DNA from: Hoeflea sp.
Lineage (GTDB): Bacteria; Pseudomonadota; Alphaproteobacteria; Rhizobiales; Rhizobiaceae
Direction: 5' to 3'
DNA length: 64,000 bases
Assembly (NCBI GenBank): GCA_020637795.1
Contig: JACKJT010000001.1
Span: 248,001-312,000 of the forward strand
This document shows positions 18,321-28,028 of the stretch, one piece after another; positions within the stretch are counted from its first letter, which is position 1, and every line of letters begins with the position of its first letter. The notes beneath the pieces are model-generated. The model saw only the letters and a list, made by a program, of their open reading frames with translations, was not told where the DNA came from and did no database searches. Position numbers and translations under genes: made by a program.

Positions 18321-20714
18321 ATGACGCCGGACGCCCGCACCCATCTCAAGAGCATCGAACAGCGGCTGTTGTGGCTGTCGCACTGGATGATCCACAACGC
18401 CAACCACATCCGCCCCAAGGTCGACGGGATCAAGATCGGCGGCCACCAGGCCTCCTCGGCCTCGATGGTGTCGATCATGACGGCGCTGTATTTCTCGGCG
18501 CTCCGGCCCGAAGACCGGGTGGCGGTCAAGCCGCACGCCTCGCCGATCTTCCATGCGATCCAGTACCTGATGGGCAACCAGACGCGCGAGAAGATGGAGA
18601 ATTTCCGGGGGTTTGGTGGCGTGCAGTCCTACCCGTCGCGGACCAAGGACATCGATGATGTCGATTTCTCCACCGGCTCGGTGGGCTTGGGCGTGGCGAT
18701 TACCTCGTTCGCATCGATCGTGCAGGACTACATCAAGGCCAAGGACTGGGGCCAGGATCTGCAGCTCGGCCGCATGGTGGCGCTGGTCGGTGACGCCGAG
18801 CTCGACGAGGGCAACATCTACGAGACGCTGCAGGAGGGCTGGAAAAACGACCTGCGCAACACCTGGTGGATCATCGACTACAATCGCCAGTCGCTCGACG
18901 GCATCGTGCACGAGGGCCTGTTCCGCCGCGTCGAGAAGATCTTCGAGGCCTTCGGCTGGGACGTGGTGCGGGTCAAATACGGCCACCTGCAGCGCGCCGC
19001 CTTCACCGAGAAGGGCGGCGACAAGCTCAAGCAGTGGATCGACAATTGCCCCAACCAGCTCTATGCGGCGCTCACCTTCATGGGCGGCGCGGTCTGGCGC
19101 AAGCACCTGATGGACGATCTCGGCGACCAGGGCGACGTCACCCGGCTCATCGAGGCGCGCTCCGACCGGGAACTGGCGGAGCTGATGGAAAATCTCGGCG
19201 GCAATTGCGTCTCGACCATGGCGGACGCCTTTGCCTCTATCGATCACGACCGGCCGGTCTGCTTTCTCGCTTACACCATCAAGGGCTGGGGCACGCCGAT
19301 CGCCGGCCACAAGGACAATCATGGCGGGCTGATGAACAAGGCCCAGATGGCCGAATGGCAGCGCCACATGGGCGTGCCCGAGGGACAGGAATGGGAGAAG
19401 TTCGCGACCGTGAAGGATCCGGACGCGCTGCAGGCGTTCCTCGACCGGACGCCGTTCTTCGCCAGGGGCCGGCGGCGCTATTCCGACCATGTCATCGCCA
19501 CGCCTCAGATCGAGCTTGCGTCCGACCGCGAAATCTCGACGCAGATGGCGTTCGGCAAGATCCTCGACGACCTGTCGAAAACCGACAGCGAGCTGGCAGC
19601 AAGGGTCGTCACCACCTCCCCCGATGTCACCGGCACCACAAATCTCGGCCCCTGGGTCAACCGGCGCAAACTGTTTGCGCGGGAGGCCCGCGCCGACACC
19701 TTCAAGACGCACAATATCCCCTCGACTGCCAAATGGGAGTTCGCGCCCGATGGCCAGCATATCGAGCTCGGCATCGCCGAAATGAACCTGTTCCTGCTGC
19801 TGGGGGCTGCCGGACTGTCGCATTCGCTGTTCGGCAAGCGGCTGATTCCGATCGGCACGGTCTACGATCCCTTCGTCGCCCGTGGGCTCGATGCGCTCAA
19901 CTACGCCTGCTACCAGGATGCGCGCTTCATGATCGTCGGCACACCTTCGGGCGTGACGCTGGCGCCGGAGGGCGGCGCGCACCAGTCCATCGGCTCACCG
20001 CTGATCGGCATGAGCCAGGACGGGCTGGCCGCGTTCGAGCCGGCCTTTGCCGACGAGCTGGCGGTGATCATGAAATGGGCGTTTGACTACATGCAGAAGG
20101 ATGGCGAGGGCGATCCGGACGAACGCACCTGGTTGCGCGACGAGACCGGAGGCTCGGTCTATCTCAGGCTCACCACCAACCCGATCGAGCAACCCGGCAC
20201 CCGTGCCGACGAGGACTTCCGCCAGGGCGCCATCGACGGCGCCTACTGGCTGCGCAAGCCCGGCCCCAATTGCGAGGTGGTGATCGCCTACCAGGGCGCC
20301 GTGGCGCCGGAAGCAATCCGGGCTGCGGGCCGCATTGCCGAGACAAGGCGCGATGTCGGCGTTCTGGCGGTGACATCCGCCGACCGGCTCAACGCCGGCT
20401 GGACCGCGGCGCAGCGCGCCCGGGCCCGGGGCAACGCCAACGCCGAAAGCCACATCGAAACGCTGACCGCCACCCTGCCCCGACACTGCAAGCTCGTCAC
20501 CGTGATCGACGGCCATCCGGCGACGCTCGGCTGGATCGGCTCGGTGCAGGGCCATCAGACCATTCCGCTCGGGGTCGAGCATTTTGGCCAGACCGGGACG
20601 ATCGGCGACCTCTATCATCATTTCGGAATTGACGCGGCGGCCATTGTTGAGGCGGCGATCGGGCTGACGGACGGCCACCGGGGGATGCCAAGGCTGATGC
20701 ACCGCGAGGGGTGA
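18321..20714 (+). CDS. mdeB: 2-oxobutyrate/pyruvate dehydrogenase E1-like protein MdeB
   Basis: 797 residues, a homodimeric-type (AceE-like) thiamine-diphosphate enzyme. The TPP motif runs from GDAELDEGNIYE (about residue 157) to the Asn in IDYNRQSLDG; a transketolase-like pyrimidine domain and C-terminal domain follow (GVEHFGQTGTIGDLY, a typical end). Shorter than E. coli AceE (887). In P. putida the gene beside mdeA encodes such an E1 and favours 2-oxobutyrate, the product of MdeA. The 14 bp spacing supports the same pathway here. No E2/E3 genes are adjacent, so it probably shares the cell's pyruvate dehydrogenase core. Confidence 0.88.
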   Translation: MTPDARTHLKSIEQRLLWLSHWMIHNANHIRPKVDGIKIGGHQASSASMVSIMTALYFSALRPEDRVAVKPHASPIFHAIQYLMGNQTREKMENFRGFGGVQSYPSRTKDIDDVDFSTGSVGLGVAITSFASIVQDYIKAKDWGQDLQLGRMVALVGDAELDEGNIYETLQEGWKNDLRNTWWIIDYNRQSLDGIVHEGLFRRVEKIFEAFGWDVVRVKYGHLQRAAFTEKGGDKLKQWIDNCPNQLYAALTFMGGAVWRKHLMDDLGDQGDVTRLIEARSDRELAELMENLGGNCVSTMADAFASIDHDRPVCFLAYTIKGWGTPIAGHKDNHGGLMNKAQMAEWQRHMGVPEGQEWEKFATVKDPDALQAFLDRTPFFARGRRRYSDHVIATPQIELASDREISTQMAFGKILDDLSKTDSELAARVVTTSPDVTGTTNLGPWVNRRKLFAREARADTFKTHNIPSTAKWEFAPDGQHIELGIAEMNLFLLLGAAGLSHSLFGKRLIPIGTVYDPFVARGLDALNYACYQDARFMIVGTPSGVTLAPEGGAHQSIGSPLIGMSQDGLAAFEPAFADELAVIMKWAFDYMQKDGEGDPDERTWLRDETGGSVYLRLTTNPIEQPGTRADEDFRQGAIDGAYWLRKPGPNCEVVIAYQGAVAPEAIRAAGRIAETRRDVGVLAVTSADRLNAGWTAAQRARARGNANAESHIETLTATLPRHCKLVTVIDGHPATLGWIGSVQGHQTIPLGVEHFGQTGTIGDLYHHFGIDAAAIVEAAIGLTDGHRGMPRLMHREG

Positions 20715-20739
20715 GAGCCGGCTGCCATGATGCGCCCGT

Positions 20740-21396
20740 TCAACCTTCGAGCAGGTCCTTGACGAAATCGAACAGGCCCGGCCGGCGGTCGCGGCGCAGG
20801 CGTTCGGCCTGGACGATGGAACGGACAGCGGAATAGGCCCGGTCGAGATCGTCGTTGACGACGACATAGTCATATTCGCGCCAGTGTTCGATTTCCGAGC
20901 GGGCGTTGGCGAGCCGCTGCTCGATCACTTCCTCGGCGTCCTCGGCGCGGCGGTGCAGCCGGGCGCGCAGTTCTTCCATCGAGGGCGGAAGGATGAAGAT
21001 CGACACCACGTCCGCGGTCATCTTTTCCTGCAGTTGCAAGGCCCCCTGCCAGTCGATGTCGAACAGCATGTCGCGGCCTTCGGCCATTGCCGTTTCCACC
21101 GCCTCACGTGGGGTGCCGTAAAAATTGCCGTGCACCTCGGCCCATTCCAGGAGCGCCTCGGAATCGCGCATGCGCTCGAACTCGCGCTGAGTCTTGAAAT
21201 GATAATGGACGCCCTCGATCTCACTGCCGCGACGCTGGCGCGTCGTCACGCTGACCGAAAGGCTCAAACCCGGGTCTTTTTCGAGAAGATTGCGCGAGAT
21301 GGTGGATTTTCCCGCACCCGAGGGCGAGGAAATCACCAGCATCAGGCCGCGCCGCTTGATGCGGGCCGAGGGAAGATGGGCAGGCGGCTGGCTCAT
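20740..21396 (-). CDS. gmk: Guanylate kinase
   Basis: 218 residues. P-loop SSPSGAGKST, the GMP-binding block SVSVTTRQRRGSEIEGVHYHF and the lid region are present. Converts GMP to GDP with ATP. It starts 2 bp after the stop of the YicC gene, a common pairing, and is the last gene in the fabD-to-gmk leftward run. A 26 bp gap separates it from convergent mdeB. Confidence 0.96.
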   Translation of the reverse strand: MSQPPAHLPSARIKRRGLMLVISSPSGAGKSTISRNLLEKDPGLSLSVSVTTRQRRGSEIEGVHYHFKTQREFERMRDSEALLEWAEVHGNFYGTPREAVETAMAEGRDMLFDIDWQGALQLQEKMTADVVSIFILPPSMEELRARLHRRAEDAEEVIEQRLANARSEIEHWREYDYVVVNDDLDRAYSAVRSIVQAERLRRDRRPGLFDFVKDLLEG

Positions 21397-21398
21397 CG

Positions 21399-22286
21399 CT
21401 ACTCCAGATTCTGAACTTGTTCGCGAAACTGGTCTATCAGGACCTTCAAATCAAGTCCGATCGCAGTGACCGACGCCGCATTGGATTTCGAACATATGGT
21501 GTTCGTTTCGCGGTTGAATTCCTGCGCCAGGAAATCAAGCCTGCGGCCGGCGGCGGCCTCGCCGCCAATCAGCGCCCTTGCCGCCTCGACATGCGCCTTG
21601 AGCCGGTCGATTTCCTCGCGCAGATCCGCCTTTGTGGCAAGCAGCGCCGCTTCCATGTAAAGCCGGTCGCGATCGAGACCGGCGCCGGTGTCCATCAGGC
21701 TTGCCACCTGCTCGGCCAGCCGCGCGCGAATGGCTTCGGGCGACCGGGACGGGTCCGCCTCGACCGCAAGCGTCAGCGCGCCGATGTGATCGACCTGGGC
21801 GCCGAGCACGCGGGCCAGGGCCGCACCTTCCGACAGCCGCATCGCCTTGAGTTCCTCGAGCGCGCTCATGAACCCGTCAAGCACCGCCTGGTTGCGCGCC
21901 TGGCGGGTTTCTTCGGACAGTTCGGGATCGCGGAATTCGAGAACGCCCTTGATGTTGAGAATGCCGTCGAGCGCCGGCTTGCGGGCGTCGATCCGGTCTT
22001 CCAGCCGGTTGACGAGGTCGATCACCGCATCAAGCGCTGCCTCGTTGACCACGGCTTCCACCGCGGTGCCGGTGACGCTGGTCGCAAGCGACACCTGCAG
22101 GTTGCCACGCGTCAGAGCCGCCGCGACGGCCTTGCGGATCGGCTGTTCGAGCGCTTCGAAGCCCTGCGGCAGCCGCAACCGCACATCAAGGTTCTTGCCA
22201 TTGACCGAGCGGAGTTCCCACACGAAGCGGAGACCGGAGGCTTCGCCCTCATGGCGCGCAAACCCCGTCATCGACTGGATAGCCAT
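21399..22286 (-). CDS. yicC: YicC/YloC family endoribonuclease
   Basis: 295 residues. N-terminal YicC domain (MAIQSMTGFARHEG, the hallmark start; SVNGKNLDVRLRLP) and C-terminal DUF1732 domain (REEIDRLKAHVEAARALI...GRRLDFLAQEFNRETNTICSKS). Members of this family have RNase activity and in E. coli influence small-RNA turnover. Gene order mltG-yicC-gmk is standard in Rhizobiales. Confidence 0.95.
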   Translation of the reverse strand: MAIQSMTGFARHEGEASGLRFVWELRSVNGKNLDVRLRLPQGFEALEQPIRKAVAAALTRGNLQVSLATSVTGTAVEAVVNEAALDAVIDLVNRLEDRIDARKPALDGILNIKGVLEFRDPELSEETRQARNQAVLDGFMSALEELKAMRLSEGAALARVLGAQVDHIGALTLAVEADPSRSPEAIRARLAEQVASLMDTGAGLDRDRLYMEAALLATKADLREEIDRLKAHVEAARALIGGEAAAGRRLDFLAQEFNRETNTICSKSNAASVTAIGLDLKVLIDQFREQVQNLE

Positions 22287-22345
22287 GCCTGCTGCCCCCC
22301 TTTTTTTCCTCGACCGTGGCCGGACAGGCCACGGTGTTCACTCAA

Positions 22346-23608
22346 TCAATTGCCCTGCGTGTTGGCCTCGGTCTCGGCTGCCTTCTCCGCGGCTAGCGCC
22401 TTTTCGCGCTCGGCCTCGATCCTGCGCCAGCGTGCAACATTGGAATTGTGGTCGTCCAGCGTTTCGGCGAATGCGTGCCCGCCGCTGCCGTCGGCCACGA
22501 AGTACAGATCCTTGGTCCGCGACGGATTGGCGACCGCCTCCATCGCCTCGCGCCCCGGATTGGCAATCGGCGTGGGCGGCAAGCCATCGATCACATAGGT
22601 GTTGTAGGGCGTCGGCTTGTCGATGTCGGACTTGTAGATGGGACGATCGGACGGCTTTCCGGCGCCTCCGAACAGGCCATAGATGATCGTCGGGTCGGAC
22701 TGCAGGCGCATGCCCCGCTCGAGACGGTTGATGAAGACGCCGGCGACGCGCGGCCGCTCGTCGGCGCGCGCGGTTTCCTTCTCGACGATGGAGGCGAGAA
22801 TGACCAGCTCCTCGGGGCTCGCCAGCGGCAGATCCGGCGCGCGGCGGGCCCAGACCTGCTCCAGCGCCCTCGTCTGGGCCTTTGCCATCTGCTCGACGAT
22901 TTCCGCCCGGGTGGTGCCGCGGGAATATTTGTAGGTTTCCGGCAGGAGCGCGCCTTCGGGCGGCATTTCAGCCGGCAGGTCGCCCTGCAGCATCTCGTCG
23001 GCCCTGAGCCGGTCGAAGACCTGCTGCACGGTCTGGCCTTCGGGCACGGTGAAGGAATGCAGGATCGATTTGCCCGACTGCATCAGCTCGATGATCTCGA
23101 GCATCGACGAGCGCGCCTTGATCTCGTATTCGCCGGCCTTGAGCGTGTCGTCGCCGAGGACGCCCTTGGCGCCGATCGAAAAGATCCGCTGATTGGTGAT
23201 GATGCCCTCGCGTTCCAGCGCTGCGGCAATCTGGTTGAGGCCGGCGCCTTCGCGCACCATGAAATCAGTGGTGCGGTCGAGCGGTCCGCGGCCTTCGAAC
23301 TCGGTCTTGCCGTACCAGAACACGCCGATACCGACGATGGCGACGAAAATGACCAGCGAGAGAATGAAATTGAGGAACACCACGACCTGGTTGCGGGCGC
23401 GGCGCGAGCGCTTCGGCGGCGGCGGCGCCTTCTCGGGCTTCAAGGCCTGCGAGGGCGACACAGGTATGATCGGGCCGGACGGTGCAGCGCCATTGTCGCC
23501 TGCGCGGCCAAAGATACCCTTGCCTTGATTATTGCGGTCGTTCACGGGGTCAATCTCCGCAGGAATTGGATAAGGGGCAGAGCCCGATGCTTCGTTCTTG
23601 CCGCTCAA
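22346..23608 (-). CDS. mltG: Endolytic murein transglycosylase MltG
   Basis: 420 residues. A disordered Pro/basic cytoplasmic tail (about 1-70), one transmembrane helix (about 72-96, FLNFILSLVIFVAIVGIGVFW), a LysM-like segment, then the YceG domain with the catalytic glutamate in ILASIVEKET. Cuts nascent glycan strands and so ends peptidoglycan polymerisation. Follows fabF with 50 bp between them. Confidence 0.94.
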   Translation of the reverse strand: MSGKNEASGSAPYPIPAEIDPVNDRNNQGKGIFGRAGDNGAAPSGPIIPVSPSQALKPEKAPPPPKRSRRARNQVVVFLNFILSLVIFVAIVGIGVFWYGKTEFEGRGPLDRTTDFMVREGAGLNQIAAALEREGIITNQRIFSIGAKGVLGDDTLKAGEYEIKARSSMLEIIELMQSGKSILHSFTVPEGQTVQQVFDRLRADEMLQGDLPAEMPPEGALLPETYKYSRGTTRAEIVEQMAKAQTRALEQVWARRAPDLPLASPEELVILASIVEKETARADERPRVAGVFINRLERGMRLQSDPTIIYGLFGGAGKPSDRPIYKSDIDKPTPYNTYVIDGLPPTPIANPGREAMEAVANPSRTKDLYFVADGSGGHAFAETLDDHNSNVARWRRIEAEREKALAAEKAAETEANTQGN

Positions 23609-23658
23609 TGTGGCGAAATGCCGGATCGGGAGAGGAGCTTCTCAAACCGGCCGCACTG

Positions 23659-24924
23659 TCATTGGCCTTCAAAGCGCTTCAGGACAAGCGACGCATTGGT
23701 TCCGCCAAATCCGAAGGAATTGGACAGTGCGACATCGATCTTACGCTTGCGCGCCACCTTGGGGACCAGGTCGATCTTCGTCTCGACTTCCGGATTGTCC
23801 AGATTGAGCGTCGGAGGCGCGACATTGTCGCGGATGGCGAGCGCCGAAAAGACCGCTTCCATCGCGCCGGCAGCGCCCAACAGATGGCCGATCGACGACT
23901 TGGTCGAGGACATCGAAATGCCCGACGCGGCGTCGCCCACCAGCCGCTCGACGGCGCCCAGTTCAATGGTGTCGGCCATGGTGGAGGTGCCATGGGCGTT
24001 GATGTAGTCGATATCGGCAGGCGTGATCCCGGCGCGCTTGAGCGCCATCTGCATGCAGCGGTAGGCGCCGTCACCGTCTTCCGACGGCGCGGTGATGTGA
24101 TAGGCGTCGCCAGACAGGCCATAGCCCACCACCTCGGCGATGATGTTGGCGCCGCGCGCAAGAGCATGGTCCAGCTCTTCGAGAACCACGATGGCCGCGC
24201 CCTCGCCCATGACGAAACCGTCGCGGTCGCGGTCATAGGGACGCGAAGCCTTTTCCGGGGTGTCGTTGTAGGAGGTGGACAGCGCCTTGCAGGCGGCAAA
24301 ACCCGCCAGTCCGATGCGGCAGATGGCCGCTTCCGCGCCGCCGGCAACCATGACTTCCGCGTCACCCAGCGCGATCAGCCGGGCCGCGTCGCCAATGGCG
24401 TGGGCGCCGGTCGAGCAGGCCGTGACAACCGCGTGGTTGGGGCCGCGCAGTCCATGCCGGATCGAGACCTGGCCGGAGATCAGGTTGATCAGGCGGCCGG
24501 GAATGAAGAACGGAGACACACGGCGGGGGCCCTTGTCGCGAAGGGTGTAGCCGGCTTCGACGATGCCCTCGAGCCCGCCGACGCCGGAGCCGATCATCAC
24601 GCCGGTGGCGATCTGGTCTTCGCGGGTCTGAGGATGCCAGCCGGCATCCTTCAGCGCCATGTCGGCCGCGGCCACGCCGAAAAGAATGAATTTGTCGATC
24701 TTGCGCTGTTCCTTGGGCTCCATCCAGTCGTCCGGATTGAAGCCGCCCTCCACCGAGGTGTCGGTGGGAACGGAACAGGCAATCTGAGCAGCAATGTCGC
24801 TGACGTCGAAAGCGGTGACGCGGGAAGCACCGTTGTGGCCGCCGATCAGGCGAGACCAGGTGATCTCGGTACCGCAACCGAGCGGAGAAACCACACCTGT
24901 GCCGGTTATGACAACTCTGCGCAT
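23659..24924 (-). CDS. fabF: 3-oxoacyl-[acyl-carrier-protein] synthase II
   Basis: 421 residues. Cys-His-His active site: cysteine in VVTACSTGAHA, histidines in NAHGTSTMADT and SSIGHLLGAAGA. Condenses malonyl-ACP with acyl-ACP during fatty-acid elongation. It sits directly after acpP; an intervening hairpin may reduce read-through so that ACP mRNA is in excess. Confidence 0.97.
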   Translation of the reverse strand: MRRVVITGTGVVSPLGCGTEITWSRLIGGHNGASRVTAFDVSDIAAQIACSVPTDTSVEGGFNPDDWMEPKEQRKIDKFILFGVAAADMALKDAGWHPQTREDQIATGVMIGSGVGGLEGIVEAGYTLRDKGPRRVSPFFIPGRLINLISGQVSIRHGLRGPNHAVVTACSTGAHAIGDAARLIALGDAEVMVAGGAEAAICRIGLAGFAACKALSTSYNDTPEKASRPYDRDRDGFVMGEGAAIVVLEELDHALARGANIIAEVVGYGLSGDAYHITAPSEDGDGAYRCMQMALKRAGITPADIDYINAHGTSTMADTIELGAVERLVGDAASGISMSSTKSSIGHLLGAAGAMEAVFSALAIRDNVAPPTLNLDNPEVETKIDLVPKVARKRKIDVALSNSFGFGGTNASLVLKRFEGQ

Positions 24925-24959
24925 CTTCTCAAATCCCAGTCATGTCATAAAGCAAACAA

Positions 24960-24982
24960 ACCGGCGCAGGTGCTGCGCCGGT
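24960..24982 (-). terminator. Terminator or attenuator between acpP and fabF
   Basis: A 10 bp stem (24960-24969 with 24973-24982) with a 3 nt loop; read leftward it is followed by TTTGTTTG. Placed 40 bp after acpP, it would let acpP be expressed above fabF. Confidence 0.75.
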
Positions 24983-25023
24983 CCGGACAGCGGAATTGGA
25001 TCCGCCGGTCATTTGAAGTCCAA

Positions 25024-25260
25024 TCAGGCCTGAGCCGACGAGATGAACTTGACTGCGTCACCAACGGTCAGGATGGTGTCGGCTGCATCGTCAGGGATTT
25101 CGACGCCGAATTCTTCTTCGAACGCCATCACCAGTTCGACCGTATCGAGCGAATCCGCACCGAGATCGTCAATGAAGCTTGCGCCTTCGTTCACTTTATC
25201 AGCGTCAACGCCCAGATGTTCGATGACAATTTTCTTTACGCGGTCTGCGATGTCGCTCAT
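25024..25260 (-). CDS. acpP: Acyl carrier protein
   Basis: 78 residues, highly acidic. The phosphopantetheine attachment serine is in DLGADSLDTVELVMAFEEEF. It carries growing acyl chains for the Fab enzymes around it. ATG at 25260 is chosen because of GAGGAA at proper spacing and the normal family length (MSDIADRVKKI). Confidence 0.97.
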   Translation of the reverse strand: MSDIADRVKKIVIEHLGVDADKVNEGASFIDDLGADSLDTVELVMAFEEEFGVEIPDDAADTILTVGDAVKFISSAQA

Positions 25261-25402
25261 GTCGGATTCCTCGACCTGTTTCACATTGTTGTTGCGCCTC
25301 GTTACCTGCGCAAGCATGGGTAATCAAGCTCGTTGCGTGTTTTTATGCGCTATGCGTAGTTCCGTCAAAGCCGAAGCTGTGGATTTCAGCATATTCAGCC
25401 TT

Positions 25403-25425
25403 AAAAAAAAAGGCGCGCACCGCGC
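25403..25425 (-). terminator. Terminator after fabG
   Basis: Read leftward, a 5 bp GC stem (GCGCG/CGCGC, 25413-25425) with a 3 nt loop runs into nine T residues (25403-25411). It lies in the 285 bp gap between fabG and acpP and implies a separate acpP promoter in 25261-25400. Confidence 0.65.
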
Positions 25426-25545
25426 TTGCAGCGAGGGCGAAGTATCATGGTTTGGCAACCGGGCAAAGCCGGAAAATGCGCCGCAACCGTGATTCCCACC
25501 CGCATGGCCAAGCCGCGGTCCATGCCTGCACAGCAAGGCCGCGGA

Positions 25546-26283
25546 TCAAACCATCAGCATTCCGCCGTTCACATGGATGGTCTGGCCTGTCACATAGGAA
25601 GCCTCGCTCGACGCCAGCCAGGTGACGGCGGAGGCGATTTCCGCGCCATTTCCCATGCGGCGCATCGGAATGGCGCCCATGATCGCCTCTTTCTGCTTGT
25701 CATTGAGCTTTTCGGTCATGGCGCTCTCGATGAAGCCGGGGGCGACGCAATTGACCGTGACGTTGCGCGGGGCGATTTCCTGGGCGAGACTCTTGGAAAA
25801 GCCGATCATGCCGGCCTTGGCGGCGCAATAGTTGGCCTGCCCCGGATTTCCGGCAACGCCGACGACCGAGGTGATGTTGATGATGCGGCCGTTGCGGCGC
25901 TTCATCATCGGGTGGGCCAGTTCGCGGGTGAGGCGGAACACCGCTGTCAGATTGACCTCGAGAACCTGGTCCCAGGCGTCGTCGCTCATGCGCACGAACA
26001 GCCCGTCCTTGGTGATTCCGGCATTGTTGACCAGGATGTCGACCCCTTCGAGCTGCTCTTCGGCCTTCTTGCCCAAGGCCGAGACCGCGTCGCGGTCCGA
26101 CAGGTCGGCGGGGAACATCATCACCCGGTCGCCGAGATCGGCGGCCAGCGCCTCGAGCCGCTCGACGCGGGTGCCGTGCAGGCCGACGGTCGCACCCTGG
26201 CCGTGAAGCTGACGCGCGATGGCTTCGCCGATTCCACCGGACGCACCGGTCACGAGAGCCTTGCGGCCTGTCAGATCGAACAT
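25546..26283 (-). CDS. fabG: 3-oxoacyl-[acyl-carrier-protein] reductase
   Basis: 245 residues, short-chain dehydrogenase. NADPH motif TGASGGIGEAIA, NNAG motif, catalytic Ser-Tyr-Lys in NITSVVG and YCAAKAGM. Reduces 3-oxoacyl-ACP. Lies 71 bp after fabD. Confidence 0.97.
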   Translation of the reverse strand: MFDLTGRKALVTGASGGIGEAIARQLHGQGATVGLHGTRVERLEALAADLGDRVMMFPADLSDRDAVSALGKKAEEQLEGVDILVNNAGITKDGLFVRMSDDAWDQVLEVNLTAVFRLTRELAHPMMKRRNGRIINITSVVGVAGNPGQANYCAAKAGMIGFSKSLAQEIAPRNVTVNCVAPGFIESAMTEKLNDKQKEAIMGAIPMRRMGNGAEIASAVTWLASSEASYVTGQTIHVNGGMLMV

Positions 26284-26354
26284 GGAAAGTCCTTTCGGGA
26301 TATTTTCAGGTTGAGCCTGAATGCAGGCCGTGAAGTCTTGCGCGCTCGCAAGGT

Positions 26355-27299
26355 CTATGAAGAGATTGCGGCCAGAAACGGATCGATATCCTCCGGGCCG
26401 GCAACGTTGATGCCGGTCACGGAGCGGTCGATGCGGCGGGCGAGACCGGTCAGGACCTTGCCCGCGCCGATTTCCGCCAGCGTGTCGACACCGTTTGCGG
26501 CAAACCAGGCCACCGTCTCGCGCCAGCGCACCTGGCCGGTCACCTGCTCGACAAGCAGTCGAGCGATCTCGTCGGGATCGGACACGGGTGCCGCGCGGAC
26601 ATTGGCAATGACGGGAACCACCGGAGCGGATTTGGTCACGCCCGCCAGCGCCTCGCGCATGGCGTCGGCAGCAGGCTGCATCAGGCTCGAATGGAAGGGT
26701 GCCGATACCGGCAGCATCAGCGCGCGCTTGGCGCCCTTGGCCGTGGCGGCAGCCGCGGCGGCTTCGACGGCGGGCTTGAGACCGGATATCACCAGCTGGC
26801 CGCCGCCATTGTCATTGGCGATCTGCACGGCTCCGTGAGCCCGGCCTTCTGCACAGGCGGCCTCGACGTCGTCGTTCTCCAGCCCGATGATGGCGGCCAT
26901 GGCGCCCTCACCCGCCGGAACCGCAGCCTGCATGGCGTTGCCGCGAATGCGCAACAGCCGGGCCGTGTCGGAAATCGAGAACATGCCGGCGGCGCACAGG
27001 GCGGAGTATTCGCCGAGCGAATGGCCGGCGACATAGCTTGCGGTCTTCGCCAGATCGAGGCCGCGGGCCTCGAGCACCCGGATCAGCGCCATGGAGACCG
27101 CCATCAGCGCAGGCTGGGCGTTGGCGGTCAGCGTCAGCGTCTCCTCGGGGCCTTCGAAGATCACGGCGGACAGCTTCTCGCCAAGCGCCGCGTCGACCTC
27201 GTCAAAGACGGCTTTCGCTTCGGGGTAGGCGGCGGCAAGATCCTTGCCCATACCGACCGTCTGGCTGCCCTGCCCCGGAAAAGTGAATGCTATGGCCAT
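26355..27299 (-). CDS. fabD: Malonyl CoA-acyl carrier protein transacylase
   Basis: 314 residues. Oxyanion segment FPGQGSQTVGMG, nucleophile serine in GHSLGEYSALCAAG and the histidine in VSAPFHSSLM. Loads malonyl groups on ACP. ATG at 27299 (MAIAFTFPGQG) fits the family; an upstream in-frame ATG at 27338 would add 13 basic residues without support. First gene of the leftward fab run. Confidence 0.96.
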   Translation of the reverse strand: MAIAFTFPGQGSQTVGMGKDLAAAYPEAKAVFDEVDAALGEKLSAVIFEGPEETLTLTANAQPALMAVSMALIRVLEARGLDLAKTASYVAGHSLGEYSALCAAGMFSISDTARLLRIRGNAMQAAVPAGEGAMAAIIGLENDDVEAACAEGRAHGAVQIANDNGGGQLVISGLKPAVEAAAAAATAKGAKRALMLPVSAPFHSSLMQPAADAMREALAGVTKSAPVVPVIANVRAAPVSDPDEIARLLVEQVTGQVRWRETVAWFAANGVDTLAEIGAGKVLTGLARRIDRSVTGINVAGPEDIDPFLAAISS

Positions 27300-27613
27300 G
27301 TTTCGGCTCCGATGATTGATGTCCCGTTGCCGCTTCAATTCACATTCGCAGCGCCGGTGTCAAGGTTGCGACCTGTTTCAAACCTCGGGCGGGGACCGTC
27401 TGCGGCTGCATCGGCCTGTTTTGCAGGGAAAACACCCCTCCCCGGCACCGCTCTAGGGCAATTCGCCCGCGGCGGCAGCAAGCGGCCGTCACCGAAGCGG
27501 TCATAAAAATATTTTCCGGATCCGAAAGCCGGCATCTTGAATTCGCCACGGATAGCGATCAGATCTTTCTCGTCGCGCTCGGTATCAGCAGCGCCTTTTT
27601 CGGACACAGCAAG
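27300..27613. other. Intergenic region upstream of fabD
   Basis: 314 bp between divergent fabD and a small membrane-protein gene. It should carry the fabD promoter. No repeat, structured RNA or regulator site could be supported. Confidence 0.35.
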
Positions 27614-27910
27614 ATGTCGCATCCCGCGCCACATTCCGCACAGGCCAAGTCCGGTGGAAGTTCTGCCACGCCTGCTTCAAAAACAAAATTCGTCGCCTTC
27701 CTCACCGCAATCGGCGCCATCGTGCTGATCGGCGCGGAAATCTGGCTCGCAGCGCTTGCAGCGATCTGGGCCGCCGACGGCTTCTTCGACCTGGCGACGG
27801 TGGGTGACCTGATCGCGATCGCGATCATCGTCCCGCCCGCAATCTGGGCGACCTGGATGACCGCGAAGCTGGCCATTTCGGCGGAAATGAATCCCGAAAA
27901 CGCCGACTGA
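27614..27910 (+). CDS. Small two-helix membrane protein, unknown function
   Basis: 98 residues. A Ser/Ala/Pro-rich, hydrophilic N-terminus (about 1-25), then two hydrophobic helices (about 26-52, FVAFLTAIGAIVLIGAEIWLA, and 61-88, VGDLIAIAIIVPPAIWATW) and a short acidic tail. No family recognised. Clean Ala/Ile-rich membrane composition and codon use suggest a real gene, but no strong ribosome-binding site is seen before the ATG. A GC hairpin (GGCGGC/GCCGCC) lies just after the stop. Confidence 0.55.
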   Translation: MSHPAPHSAQAKSGGSSATPASKTKFVAFLTAIGAIVLIGAEIWLAALAAIWAADGFFDLATVGDLIAIAIIVPPAIWATWMTAKLAISAEMNPENAD

Positions 27911-28028
27911 GCCGGCGGCGCCCTGTCGCCGCCCTGTCTTCAGGCAAGAATCACGGCGTCGTGCATCCGGCACACGCCCGACAGATGGCCTGCGCCTTCA
28001 ATCCGGTCGTCGACCGAAGGAAAACCCA

